Positions 1 through 9,942 of a DNA stretch of 64,000 bases are shown here, in pieces (the first letter of the stretch is position 1; each line of letters begins with the position of its first letter). Where the stretch lies: the NCBI GenBank assembly GCA_039105265.1, contig JAPFFF010000016.1, positions 1,550,001 through 1,614,000 of the forward strand, written 5' to 3'. The position numbers and the translations under genes were made by a program. Source of the stretch: Tritrichomonas musculus (lineage: Eukaryota; Parabasalia; Tritrichomonadida; Tritrichomonadidae). The notes beneath the pieces were generated by a model. That model ran no database searches and had not been told where the DNA came from. It saw only the letters and a program-made list of their open reading frames with translations.

Positions 1-2023
1 TGTTTTACTGTGATTGTGTTGTGAGCTTAAGGGAAGATTTTAATGATATGAGTTAATACTTGGTAATTTATTAATTATTTGATTAAAATAAATGCATTTT
101 TAATATTAAAAACTCCCTTATGCTCATAGAAATTAGTCAATATCAACCATATATGTAATATAATGAAAACTTTTTTGATATTCCAATACTGTAATAAGCA
201 AGCATAAGTCACAGAAAATCATTCATCAAAAAGGTGATTCTCAATCTTGGAAAACATATATAATCGGTTGTTTTCATTTGTTTGAGCCTATTTAAAGCTG
301 TGACTCAAAATGAAATTTCGTTCCTAGGAATTGAGGTAGGGGAAATCAAGGTTTTCTTATCTTATATTTAATAACTAATTGAATGATAAAAAAAAATCCC
401 ATTATTAAACTCAATAAGTATAATAATTTTCAGCATACTTCTTCAAACTTTTGATAAAAACACAATATAAAAGGTTATAAATAGGTAAACTAGTTGAATA
501 AACTTGAATTGTTCTATTTCACAGAACTGTTGTTGAGTTTAAAAGACGTTTTTTAAATTATAAATGAATAAATGAAAAAGGATATTATAAATATATAATA
601 TTGGTGCTTAATAACAAATTTAACATGGCCTTGAACATATATATGTACTAATAATTATTGAAATAGAACTAAAAAAGAACAAATTTAGATTTTTAAAATT
701 TGAATATTTTACATCTTTGAAAATTTTTATTCAAAAAGTTTTTAAAAATAATGAGAATTCATTCAAATAATAAAAAACACTATTTTCATTTTATGATAGA
801 AAAACGACCATCAAACCCGTCTTAACTAAATCAGCAAACTCTTTGAACTTAATAAATTCAAAAATATTCGCATTCGAACAATTTTTTTTTATTTTATTAT
901 TGCTAGCCTTCAATTTCAGATTATTCAAGCAAACCACTTTTTAAAACCTTTTATGTTTTATTTTATTATTGCTAGCCTAATTTTATTATTGCTATTAAAA
1001 AAACTTAATTATTATTTTCGATTGAAATTCAAAAAGAAACAAAAATACTTTTATTTGTATTTTTTAGCTTGTTTAACAATATATTAAGATAATTCACTTC
1101 AATGTTTAACTCTAATGTACATTATTATAATTCATAACTATAGGAAATTTTAGTAAATGAATTCTGATTAATATTTGCCTCTTTTTTAATAGATTCAAAG
1201 GAAATTAATATGCTGGAATAGATTTATTCAAAGGAATTTATTAGTCGAATCTATTTTTCAAACATTTGTTATTTATTCCAGTATATTTATTTTTTATTGA
1301 TCAATATTATTGTATTTATTTATTTTTATTTTCGTATGATGCTAGTCAAATTAATAGATAAATATATTTTTTGTTTATACGATAATTCAATTAAAATTTT
1401 TCGAACTTTACTTTTGTGAAGATATAAAAATTTTTCAAATTTGGAAAATTTTTCAATTTTTTAATCTAACTAATCCTTGCTCATTTACAACATAATCATC
1501 AATAACAAAGCTTTGAAGATAATACGTTATGAAGTTGATTTTTCAATATCATAGAAAAAATAATCTTGCTTTTTCAATATCATAGAAAAAATAATCTTGC
1601 TTTTTGTGTGCATCTGAAATTCTTTCAATTTGTTTATTTCAAATTTGAATACATTTTAGCGAAAATATAAAATACACTCAAAAAATCTTCCCTCTCAATT
1701 ATTTTCTATGCTTTTTTTCTATATATGTTTTACTAAATGCTATATTTCGTTTTTGTTGGTTTTATATAACGCATTTTTAACATTTTAAAATTTTTATATT
1801 TTTTATTCATTCAATTTTTGGCCTCTCAAAAAGCTGGGGCTTCATTTTCTCTTGGAATATTTATGTCTCTACCTTAATGTACTTTTTCCATTAAATATGC
1901 AATATGATTATGAAAAAAATTATATTATTTTCAAAAAAACCATTTCGAAAAAACCGATAGTAAAATTATTATTTTAGAAACATCAAAAATACTTAGTGAT
2001 ATACAAGATGAATTAGGGATTGA
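1..2023. other. AT-rich intergenic DNA, no gene seen
   Basis: About 2 kb of very AT-rich sequence with no open frame that reads like protein. It contains a perfect 31-bp tandem duplication (entered separately) and two copies of a TTTTATTATTGCTAGCC word near 894 and 960. I see no RNA gene or recognisable mobile element. Confidence 0.6.
1539..1605. repeat. 31-bp tandem duplication
   Basis: Two identical 31-bp units (1539-1569 and 1570-1600) lie head to tail, followed by the first five T of a third. Each unit begins TTTTTCAATATC and ends AATCTTGC. It looks like a simple recent slippage or duplication event with no coding role. Confidence 0.85.
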
Positions 2024-2176
2024 GTGATTGCCTTTTCCATTTTCCCAAGTAATGCTAAAAAAGCTTTGAATGCTAGAGAGGAAGTATCTGCTAAAAACGT
2101 AACCGGCGATTTCTTTGAATGGATTGGATGCTATGCCCATTTATTAAATATATCTATTGGTAATTTTTTAAAATAA
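2024..2176 (+). pseudogene. short gene remnant, family unknown
   Basis: An open stretch of about 50 codons without a start codon reads like real protein: it contains NAREEVSAKN followed by TGDFFEWIGCYAHLLNIS and ends at a TAA. The stretch just upstream (about 1978-2026) also looks protein-like (KILSDIQDELGIE) but is in another frame, so the ancestral gene has at least one frame break. The composition, with W, C, Y and H residues in a 75-80% AT background, argues against chance. I do not recognise the family. The opposite strand is also open but reads poorly. Confidence 0.35.
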
Positions 2177-2586
2177 AGCACTCAGCTATAAGGAGATATC
2201 ATAGCAATAAATTTTATTTGTGTAATTTTTCATACAATTTAATTATTTTATTAAATATTTAATAATAAATTATATAAAAATTATTATTATAAATTATAAG
2301 TTTTGCTAAATATTATTAGTTTTACTTTTTTATTTGGAGATATTAGTAAAATAGTGAAAATATAAAAATTTCTGATAAAAATATTTCTGATCATATTTGG
2401 TTTTCTTTTTGGTAAAAACGATCAAACTATGGCCAATTTATTCTAGATTGACCTTGCTCTGGATATAATGAAATGCTATGGATATATTGAAAGCAAGTTA
2501 CATTCATAAAAAAAAAAAAAATCAATTTGATAATTAAACAGAGCAAAGACATGATAATTGAAAGATAAAAAAATTTATTGAACTAT

Positions 2587-3477
2587 TCAATAATAAAATA
2601 TATTCTTTTTGAAATCGTCAAAAACTTTGAATAAATTATCAAAGATAGAAAGCAGATTTCCAGAACCTACCTCTTTCTTTGAAGCTTGATGCTTTTTGAC
2701 ATGATTAGATTTAACATTTATCTTTGAATAGTGAATACTAAGAATTTGAGATCCGAAAGTAATCAATTCTTCCATTACAGAAAAGAAACACCAAATAGTA
2801 GAACGTTCTCCATCATCAACTGGGAAGAAGACCGCTAAAACAGGACCTGATATAAGGAGAAGGATTGATTCGAAATGCATTCCCATTGCAAAAGGAATAA
2901 TAAACATTGTAATAAAGTGTAAGCCTATGTTAGGGAACAAATAAGATGCACGAATCATCTTAAAGTTCCAGCGTATATGGTAAACACCAGTTGTAGAGCA
3001 TGTTTTCCATGAGCTTCTTTCTGCGCAAAGACCATCCATTTCACGGTAGCAAGGTTCAAAATATTGCTGTAATGTTTCAGGTGAAACGATAGCTGGTATT
3101 ATAATTCTAGCAGCCATGAAAATTCCAATCAAAAAGCTTGCCTTAAAAATAACTGCCCATGTGTGGTCACGACTTTTATCTAAATTTCTGCGATCTAAAG
3201 CACTCATAATAAGATTTGTAAATAATGGCTGCCAGCAAATATGAATGTAGCCAAGTGCTGTAGAGTATGTATTTATTATATTATCGCATTGATCAATAAC
3301 TAGATACTGAATAAATTGCAAAAGTTCCATGAAACAAAAATATGCGAAACAAGCTTCAATACGATGACGCCTCCATCTTTCCATGCTACCCCAAATGCCT
3401 TTTCCTGTCATTGCCCAGAAAGCTATACCTAGGCTCGTTATGGAGAACATGAGGCTCATTTCTTTGTTAAAGCACAT
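2587..3477 (-). CDS. multi-pass membrane protein, DUF5765-like
   Basis: A 296-residue protein starting MCFNKEMSLMFS, an N-terminal pattern (MC-[WF]-N-x-x-x-S-L) typical, from memory, of DUF5765 membrane proteins of protists and algae. About six or seven hydrophobic segments are visible, at roughly residues 8-25, 42-60, 78-95, 108-130, 180-200, 203-220 and 225-245. A Cys-containing loop lies near residues 143-165, and the tail from about 250 is Lys-rich and hydrophilic. The function is unknown; it is probably an integral protein of the endomembrane system or plasma membrane. It stands alone between AT-rich spacers, with its 3' end about 1 kb from the Maverick. The start is the only ATG compatible with the N-terminal motif. 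The family call is from memory and not searched. Confidence 0.7.
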   Translation of the reverse strand: MCFNKEMSLMFSITSLGIAFWAMTGKGIWGSMERWRRHRIEACFAYFCFMELLQFIQYLVIDQCDNIINTYSTALGYIHICWQPLFTNLIMSALDRRNLDKSRDHTWAVIFKASFLIGIFMAARIIIPAIVSPETLQQYFEPCYREMDGLCAERSSWKTCSTTGVYHIRWNFKMIRASYLFPNIGLHFITMFIIPFAMGMHFESILLLISGPVLAVFFPVDDGERSTIWCFFSVMEELITFGSQILSIHYSKINVKSNHVKKHQASKKEVGSGNLLSIFDNLFKVFDDFKKNIFYY

Positions 3478-3480
3478 TTT

Positions 3481-4477
3481 TTTTTAATGAAATCATTAAA
3501 GTTTCGAATAAATTTAAAATTTTTATATCTTAATATGGAATGATATAATCAACTTATATATAAATAATAGCTTAAATTCATAATATATATTTTATAATTA
3601 TTATAATTTAAGAATATATAATACAAAGAATAACGATAAAAATATAAAAATAAGTATTATGTTAAATCAAATAATATTTGATCGAATTAAATAAATTATT
3701 TCAAGATAACATTGAATTTTTGAATTAGACTAAAAACAATGAAATAATCAATTCAATTTTCAAACAAACCGTTTTTTAAGCAGATTCGAAAAATCATCTA
3801 ACTAACGTTTTGATTAAACTTAATAATTGGTAAACACATATAATATTAAATTCAATTAACAGTAAAAATAGGAAATATCAAATTCATTTTTGTTAATTGA
3901 ATAATGTTTGAGTTAATTGAGACGACATAAAAAAATTTTCTTTTGTGATAAAAATTTTTCTCAAAATATAAACTTCAAAGAAAAGTTTTTTATTTAGATA
4001 GAAATGGTGAAGTGATGAGATTTTGTAATATAAAAACTATTTTTTTTCTTATATTACTCAAAATGCTTTTTTTTAATTTGATTTTTTTTATCAAATCATT
4101 TAAGGAGATTCTTTTAAAAATTCAAACTTTACTTTATTTGATAAAATGATATAACATACAAATATATCTTTATTATATTCTGATAAATTAAATTATTTAA
4201 TATTATATTATTAATTAAATATATGATGTTTTTTATATTTTTTTAATTTTATATTTTATTATGATATTAATAAAGATAAAAACATTCTAAATTTCTATTT
4301 TAGTCAAAAGTGATTTCTTGAACATTCAATTTTCAATTAAAATCTATCTCACCTATTCTATATTCACACATTCAAATAATAATAGTAAATAAAATATTTT
4401 TTTATAAGATAAATTTCTTTTTATTTGCACTATCAATAAAAAATACATATTTAAATATTAATAATCTTATGATTCAA
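3481..4477. other. AT-rich intergenic DNA up to the Maverick
   Basis: About 1 kb upstream of the minus-strand membrane-protein gene with no supported gene or RNA. It should contain the promoter of that gene, but I recognise no motif. The last five bases (TTCAA, 4473-4477) are the left copy of the Maverick target duplication. Confidence 0.6.
4473..4477. repeat. left target-site duplication of the Maverick
   Basis: TTCAA directly before AGTAGTAG; the same five bases follow CTACTACT on the right. If the next A is counted as part of the duplication the repeat becomes TTCAAA on both sides, the 6 bp usual for Mavericks. The exact boundary is ambiguous by one base. Confidence 0.75.
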
Positions 4478-4848
4478 AGTAGTAGATAGCAGATAAGCAG
4501 TGGGGGGTTAATAATTGTTGACGTCACATTACACAGTTATTATATATATAACGATTTCACCAATCCATAACTCACTACTTTTTAGAATCTATGATATCAA
4601 TTTATATACACCACCATATCTACATATTAATTTTTAATCAATAAATTTTGTTATATGCGATAATATTCTTGCAAATTTTTTTTTGACATTTCAATTTTTT
4701 TCCTCAAACCTCAAAAAAAGATTTCACCACTGATTCATCACCCCTTCATAAAGGCATTTGACCAGCCACAAAGTGGCATGATTTTCATAAATTTTATCCT
4801 CAAATCTCAAAAGTCAAATATTGAAAACATAAATTTTATACGTAAATG
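4478..4848 (+). repeat. Maverick left terminal inverted repeat
   Basis: About 371 bp that match the reverse complement of the right end almost base for base, including a C/G-rich tract near the tip (GTGGGGGGTTAATAATTG), a TGACGTCA palindrome near 4520, and a GCCAC-AAA-GTGGC triloop hairpin at 4765-4777. Homology continues to about 4848 except for one hairpin-bearing unit that is present once here and twice on the right. Confidence 0.9.
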
Positions 4849-5232
4849 ATTAAATTTACGTTATCTGGAATGTCTGATAAATTGAATACTCACATAAATC
4901 GAAAAAATTTTACAAATTCGTTATTTCCGAAATGTCTGATAAATTGAATACTCACACAAATTACAAAATTATTTTTAAAAATACGTTTTTCCGAAATGTC
5001 TGATAATTTGAATACTCACACAAATCGAAAAAAATTTATAAAATACGTTATTTCCGAAATGTCTGATAATTTGAATTAAATGTCTGATAATTTGAATACT
5101 CTCACAAATCGAAAAAATTTTATAAAATACGTTATTTCCGAAATGTCTGATAATTTGAATTAAATGTCTGATAATTTGAATACTTCGCCAAGGGCTCAAA
5201 CTTTTCAAAGTTTCACACAAATCGAAAAAATT
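4849..5232. repeat. left subterminal tandem repeat array
   Basis: Five or six imperfect units of about 60-80 bp just inside the left terminal repeat. Each carries a core TTGAATACTCACACAAATCG followed by an A-run, TTTTATAAAATACG and TTATTT, then a spacer CCGAAATGTCTGATAA that is specific to this end. The ORF that can be read through it on the minus strand is repeat translation, not a gene. Confidence 0.85.
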
Positions 5233-5332
5233 TTAATAAATAAACGTTCTCCAAATATTTTATAAAATTAATTTTAACATTTATTTTTATATCACATATC
5301 CAAAAATAAATCTAATTAATTTTTTATTTTTT

Positions 5333-5344
5333 AAATTTTTATTT
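5333..5344 (+). promoter_or_regulatory. AAATTTTTATTT box before polB
   Basis: AAATTTTTATTT lies 9-20 bases upstream of the polymerase ATG. The same or a nearly identical box lies just upstream of most other Maverick start codons, so it may be a shared core promoter or 5' leader element. The function is inferred from recurrence only. Confidence 0.4.
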
Positions 5345-5352
5345 CCACCTAA

Positions 5353-8300
5353 ATGAAATTAGATAAAACACCAATAGAAAAATTAATTGAACTTGATAAT
5401 TTAGTTCATAATGATAATACAACCATTGATGAATGGAAAAATGAATTTAATAATGAAAAAGATTTACGTGAAAATTTAATTGACTCAATAGTACAAGATA
5501 TTTTAGATAGAGGATATGATGGAGAAAATGATTATAATTCAATGTATTGGTTCGCTAAAGGATTAAATATTCCATCACCAAAACCTCCACACAAATACAT
5601 CGATTCAGATGAATATTTCTACAATAATTTGCATAAACTTAAAATTAAAAATTCAATTGATGAATTACATAAGCAACAAACACAAACCAAATTTGTTTCC
5701 CAAATCAATAATGAAAAATCTGTCATTCATACCCAAAAAGCAAATTATAAACGTATGCTTGATGAACTTTTAAAAAATAAACCATTACTTAAACCACTTC
5801 CTCCAAAAGAAATGAAACCATTAAAACCATATGCTCAAAAGTTATTTGAAGCCCAGAATGAAGAATTAATTAATTTCTTCAAAGACTTTGGTCATGATTT
5901 TCAAAGTAAAGATATAGATTACTTAGTTGTTAATGTTCCACATGAATATGAACTTGCTTTAAATTTACTTGAACAACATAGAAAAGCATTAAAGGATCAA
6001 GAAGTTGTTACCAAAAATCAAAATAAAGATCCAATAGTTGTTTATTATCTGAATTCATTTTCATCCATTGATGATATATTCAATTACCTTGAAGATGTAG
6101 TCTTTAAATCAGAACGTAAACCTTTTAAGTTAACTTTTGAATTATCTGGTATCTTTGAAATACCCATAAAACAACATGGCGAAATAATCCGTTATGATTA
6201 CGAAAAACGAGTAATTAATGCAATCAATTATAAATATTCATCAAATATTCCTATAACTGTTCAAACAAATTCCGACCTTGAAAAAATCAAATTTTATATT
6301 GAATCTGTTTTACATAACTATGAAGTTTCTGAGTCATCAGTTAAACTTACTTTTGTTTCATCAGTTGCATTTACTATTTCGCGATTAGTTAAAATTACTG
6401 GTAAATTACAGCTTCCTGAAGAACTTGTCAAATCAAAACTTATCATTACTGATAATGAAGATGATAAAATGTGTTGGTATCGTTTTTTAGCTGTTTGTGT
6501 TAATCCAAAATTATTAAATTATAAAAGTTATAAATTAAATGACCGAACAAATCATGCACGACGTCTTTTATGTGAAGAACATGGATTTCCATATAAAACT
6601 AAAATCACAAATGAAGCTCTTAATTTCTTGAATAATTATGATGGTACAACAATGGAAGAAATGAAACTTTCAGCACAAAAGCATAAAATCAATGTTAACA
6701 TTTATGAATATTTTGGAACAGGTTTATATGACATTAGTGAACAATGGTTTTTTGATAAATCATACACAACATTTAATGCCTTACTTTATTCAAAAGGTCA
6801 AATACTTCATATTATGTATATCAAAGATGCTGAAAAATTAACTGGATTGTTAGTTTGTCCTAAATGTAAATCATATGTTGTTAGAGGAATTAATAATCAT
6901 AAACGATTTGAACAACATGTTAATAAATGTGATGGTAAATTTAAGAAAAACTTCATTGTTGAAAAACAATCTTTACCATATTGTCCTCATATTCTATCCA
7001 ACTCTGTTTATGAATATTGTCTAGCTCATAACCTTCAATTCAAACCTCAAGAATATTATATGACATATGATTTTGAAACAATGGAACATTCAATAAATGA
7101 ATCATTAACTAAATCAACAACGATTAATTCACGATTAGTTCCTTTATCCGTTAGTTGTTGCATTAAATTTTCATCAGGAACTTTAACAAAACATTTTGAT
7201 GCTCGTGATAAAGATTTTATTATTCATTGGATTGAATATATGTTTAATCAAGCACATTTAATAATTAATGATAAATTGAATTTTTATAAACAAATGCTCA
7301 ATATTGAAGATCCTAAAACAATTGTTCATGATCTCGAAACAGTCACTGTATTTGGTTTTAATTCTTCACGTTTTGATTCAAATTTATTCAAACAATATTT
7401 TAATCATAAAGGTGAAAATTGCTCTTGGTCAGTTGATAATAACTCATTAATTGGTTCATCTACTGCTCTTAAACAATTCATTCTTAAATCTGATAAAATT
7501 TCTTTACGCTTCATTGATGCCCAAGCATTCATTGCGGGTGGTACATTAAAACAATTTGGTATTGATTTTGGTGGTGAATCCAATTCATCAAAAGGAGTTT
7601 TTCCATATGAAGCTGTCAATACTGAAAACTTTAATGTTGTACTTTCACAATCTCAACCATTCGAATATAAAGACTTTTATTCATATCTTGGTCAACGTTT
7701 CCTCATTACTGAAGAAGAATATAAACTATATCTTGAAGATTCAAAACGTTTTAATACACGTTGGGATTACTTACTTTCATATAATGATAATGACGTTGAA
7801 ATGATGATTAAACCAATTGATAACCTCATTAATTTAAACGCTCAATATAACGTTGATTTAATCTCAAATCTTTCATTATCTAAAAATTCAGTTTGTATTA
7901 AATACGCACTAGCTTATAAAGATTTTGATCCATCAATTGACTATAACATAATCAATACATCAAATACTTTCATTCCTAGTCTAAATTGGTGGAGTTATAA
8001 ATGTGATTCATATTATTATCAAGATGAAAGATTCAATAAATTAAATCCAAACAAACCTCAACGTAATTTAAATAAAGTAGTTTCAGAAGATGATTTTGAT
8101 GAATTCATGAAATTATATAATAATCCTTCAACTGGTAAATGTCATCTCTGTGGTGAACATTTCACAAATCATAATAAACCAACACTTGATAGAATCAATA
8201 ATGATATAGGTCATGAATTAAGTAATTGTTTATTAGCTTGTGCATCATGCAATCAATTAAGAAATCGTTCCGATGATAAAGTGACTCGTTTAAGAATTCA

Positions 8301-9942
8301 ATTAAATAAATATTGCCGGCTTCATAAATTACCATCTACTTTGTCAAATGAAAAAGAATATTATGATTTACGTGAAGGTATAACAGGTGGTTTATCTATG
8401 GTAATGCATCGTAAAAATATCCGTGGTGTTTCACACATTAATAAATTCAAATTTGAGCATAATAAAGTTATTTCATATGATACACCTAATATTGTTTCAC
8501 ATGTTGTGGGTGTTGATTTCAACTCACTTTATCCTTCATCATTTTCGTCAAATTATCATGAATTTAACCCTTATCATGGAGGCATTATGTATATGCCCGG
8601 TTCATTAATTACTCGTTTTGAATGTTATGACGAAAAAGGAAACAAAAAAGATGAAGTTTATAAAAAATGTATGAATATAATTTATACTAAACATAGATAT
8701 GAACCAAATCCTGAATTGATATTTAGAGCTAAAGTTAAATTAGAATGTCCCATTAATAAAATAAATGATCTTATTAACTTTCCACCAGTATTTCGTAATT
8801 TTGATATTAAAAATACTGAAGATGTTATTGGTAAATATATGTATCAATACGGAAAGAAAAATAAAATTAGTGTTATTGATAAAACAGATACTAAATTAAC
8901 AATGACATTAGATACAATGGGTGAATTTAAATCATTTGGTTGTTATTATTTATGGTTCCTCATTGATCATGGATTAAAAGTCATTGATATCCTTAATTTA
9001 TCATTGTATGAGGCAAATAAAGCTTTTCATCCATTTGTTAACGAATTCATGCGTAAACGTCAAGATATTATTGCTGGTAAATCATCCGGTAACGAAAAAT
9101 TTTATAAAATATCAATGAATGGTTCATACGGTTATGATGGAATGAATACAGAAAAATATAGTAAGGTTAAAATTTGTGATTCAGATAAAGCTTATCAATC
9201 AATTGTATCAGATACTTATATTAATGGTTCCAGAATTGCTGATGATACATTCCTTATTCAATCAAATCCTAAATCATTCAGGTGTAAGACATGTATTCAA
9301 ACGGCATTCTTCACTCTTGATAATGCTAAATTTTGGTATTTAACATTCATTTATGACTTTATGTTTAAATGTTTAGACACTAATAAATTTCATTTAACAT
9401 CTGCAGACACTGATTCAGCTTATTTTGCTATTGCTGGAAACATGAATGAATCAAATGATCAAGTATTTAAGCACATCATTAAAGATCAACAATTTTATAA
9501 TGAAAACATTTATAAATTCATGCCTGATCCATCAATTAATACAGTTTATGATGAAAAGAAAATTTTGGGTTGTTGTGTTGAAAAATACGGTGATAATCAA
9601 GTAGCTTTATGTCCTAAATGTTATACAATATGGAATAACGCATTTATAGATGCGCAGGGCAAAGCCCACGACGGTGTGACCAAATCATTAAAACTTAAAG
9701 GTGTTTCATTAAAAACTAATAAAATTGTTTCATCAGATTATAAGGATATATTAGATAATCAAAGTGTTAAATCAGGTAAGAACATTAACTTACAAATGAA
9801 TCATAACATTATGTCAAAAATAACGATTAACAAAAATGCTTTAACTGGATTTCATAATAAAATGATTGTATTAACGAATGAAGCATGCGCACCATTTATA
9901 AAAGGATTAAGAGCCAACAATTATGAAGTTCATGAATCTTAA
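5353..9942 (+). CDS. polB: Maverick DNA polymerase B (protein-primed type)
   Basis: A 1529-residue family-B DNA polymerase, expected to replicate the element by protein priming. The 3'-5' exonuclease motifs are visible: Exo I D573-F-E575, Exo II N670-SSRFD675, Exo III Y810-NDND814. The polymerase motifs are A (D1055-F-N-SLYP1061), B (K1249/K1252...N1256-GSYG1260) and C (D1352-TDS1355). Between exonuclease and polymerase sits a zinc/HNH-like module, residues about 930-967 (C930-x2-C933, LDRINND, C963-x2-C966). N-terminal to the exonuclease, residues about 370-530 resemble the OTU-like/zinc-finger preamble of other transposon polymerases, with CxxC...HxxxH...C at about 507-535. The first 350 residues are charged and unassigned. 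The stop overlaps the convergent integrase stop by 4 bp. Identification as polymerase is very sure; the role of the added modules is inference. Confidence 0.96.
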   Translation: MKLDKTPIEKLIELDNLVHNDNTTIDEWKNEFNNEKDLRENLIDSIVQDILDRGYDGENDYNSMYWFAKGLNIPSPKPPHKYIDSDEYFYNNLHKLKIKNSIDELHKQQTQTKFVSQINNEKSVIHTQKANYKRMLDELLKNKPLLKPLPPKEMKPLKPYAQKLFEAQNEELINFFKDFGHDFQSKDIDYLVVNVPHEYELALNLLEQHRKALKDQEVVTKNQNKDPIVVYYLNSFSSIDDIFNYLEDVVFKSERKPFKLTFELSGIFEIPIKQHGEIIRYDYEKRVINAINYKYSSNIPITVQTNSDLEKIKFYIESVLHNYEVSESSVKLTFVSSVAFTISRLVKITGKLQLPEELVKSKLIITDNEDDKMCWYRFLAVCVNPKLLNYKSYKLNDRTNHARRLLCEEHGFPYKTKITNEALNFLNNYDGTTMEEMKLSAQKHKINVNIYEYFGTGLYDISEQWFFDKSYTTFNALLYSKGQILHIMYIKDAEKLTGLLVCPKCKSYVVRGINNHKRFEQHVNKCDGKFKKNFIVEKQSLPYCPHILSNSVYEYCLAHNLQFKPQEYYMTYDFETMEHSINESLTKSTTINSRLVPLSVSCCIKFSSGTLTKHFDARDKDFIIHWIEYMFNQAHLIINDKLNFYKQMLNIEDPKTIVHDLETVTVFGFNSSRFDSNLFKQYFNHKGENCSWSVDNNSLIGSSTALKQFILKSDKISLRFIDAQAFIAGGTLKQFGIDFGGESNSSKGVFPYEAVNTENFNVVLSQSQPFEYKDFYSYLGQRFLITEEEYKLYLEDSKRFNTRWDYLLSYNDNDVEMMIKPIDNLINLNAQYNVDLISNLSLSKNSVCIKYALAYKDFDPSIDYNIINTSNTFIPSLNWWSYKCDSYYYQDERFNKLNPNKPQRNLNKVVSEDDFDEFMKLYNNPSTGKCHLCGEHFTNHNKPTLDRINNDIGHELSNCLLACASCNQLRNRSDDKVTRLRIQLNKYCRLHKLPSTLSNEKEYYDLREGITGGLSMVMHRKNIRGVSHINKFKFEHNKVISYDTPNIVSHVVGVDFNSLYPSSFSSNYHEFNPYHGGIMYMPGSLITRFECYDEKGNKKDEVYKKCMNIIYTKHRYEPNPELIFRAKVKLECPINKINDLINFPPVFRNFDIKNTEDVIGKYMYQYGKKNKISVIDKTDTKLTMTLDTMGEFKSFGCYYLWFLIDHGLKVIDILNLSLYEANKAFHPFVNEFMRKRQDIIAGKSSGNEKFYKISMNGSYGYDGMNTEKYSKVKICDSDKAYQSIVSDTYINGSRIADDTFLIQSNPKSFRCKTCIQTAFFTLDNAKFWYLTFIYDFMFKCLDTNKFHLTSADTDSAYFAIAGNMNESNDQVFKHIIKDQQFYNENIYKFMPDPSINTVYDEKKILGCCVEKYGDNQVALCPKCYTIWNNAFIDAQGKAHDGVTKSLKLKGVSLKTNKIVSSDYKDILDNQSVKSGKNINLQMNHNIMSKITINKNALTGFHNKMIVLTNEACAPFIKGLRANNYEVHES

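Noticed and set aside
4975-5220. 81-codon minus frame of IQIIRHL repeats
   Set aside because: Translation of the left subterminal tandem array of the Maverick.
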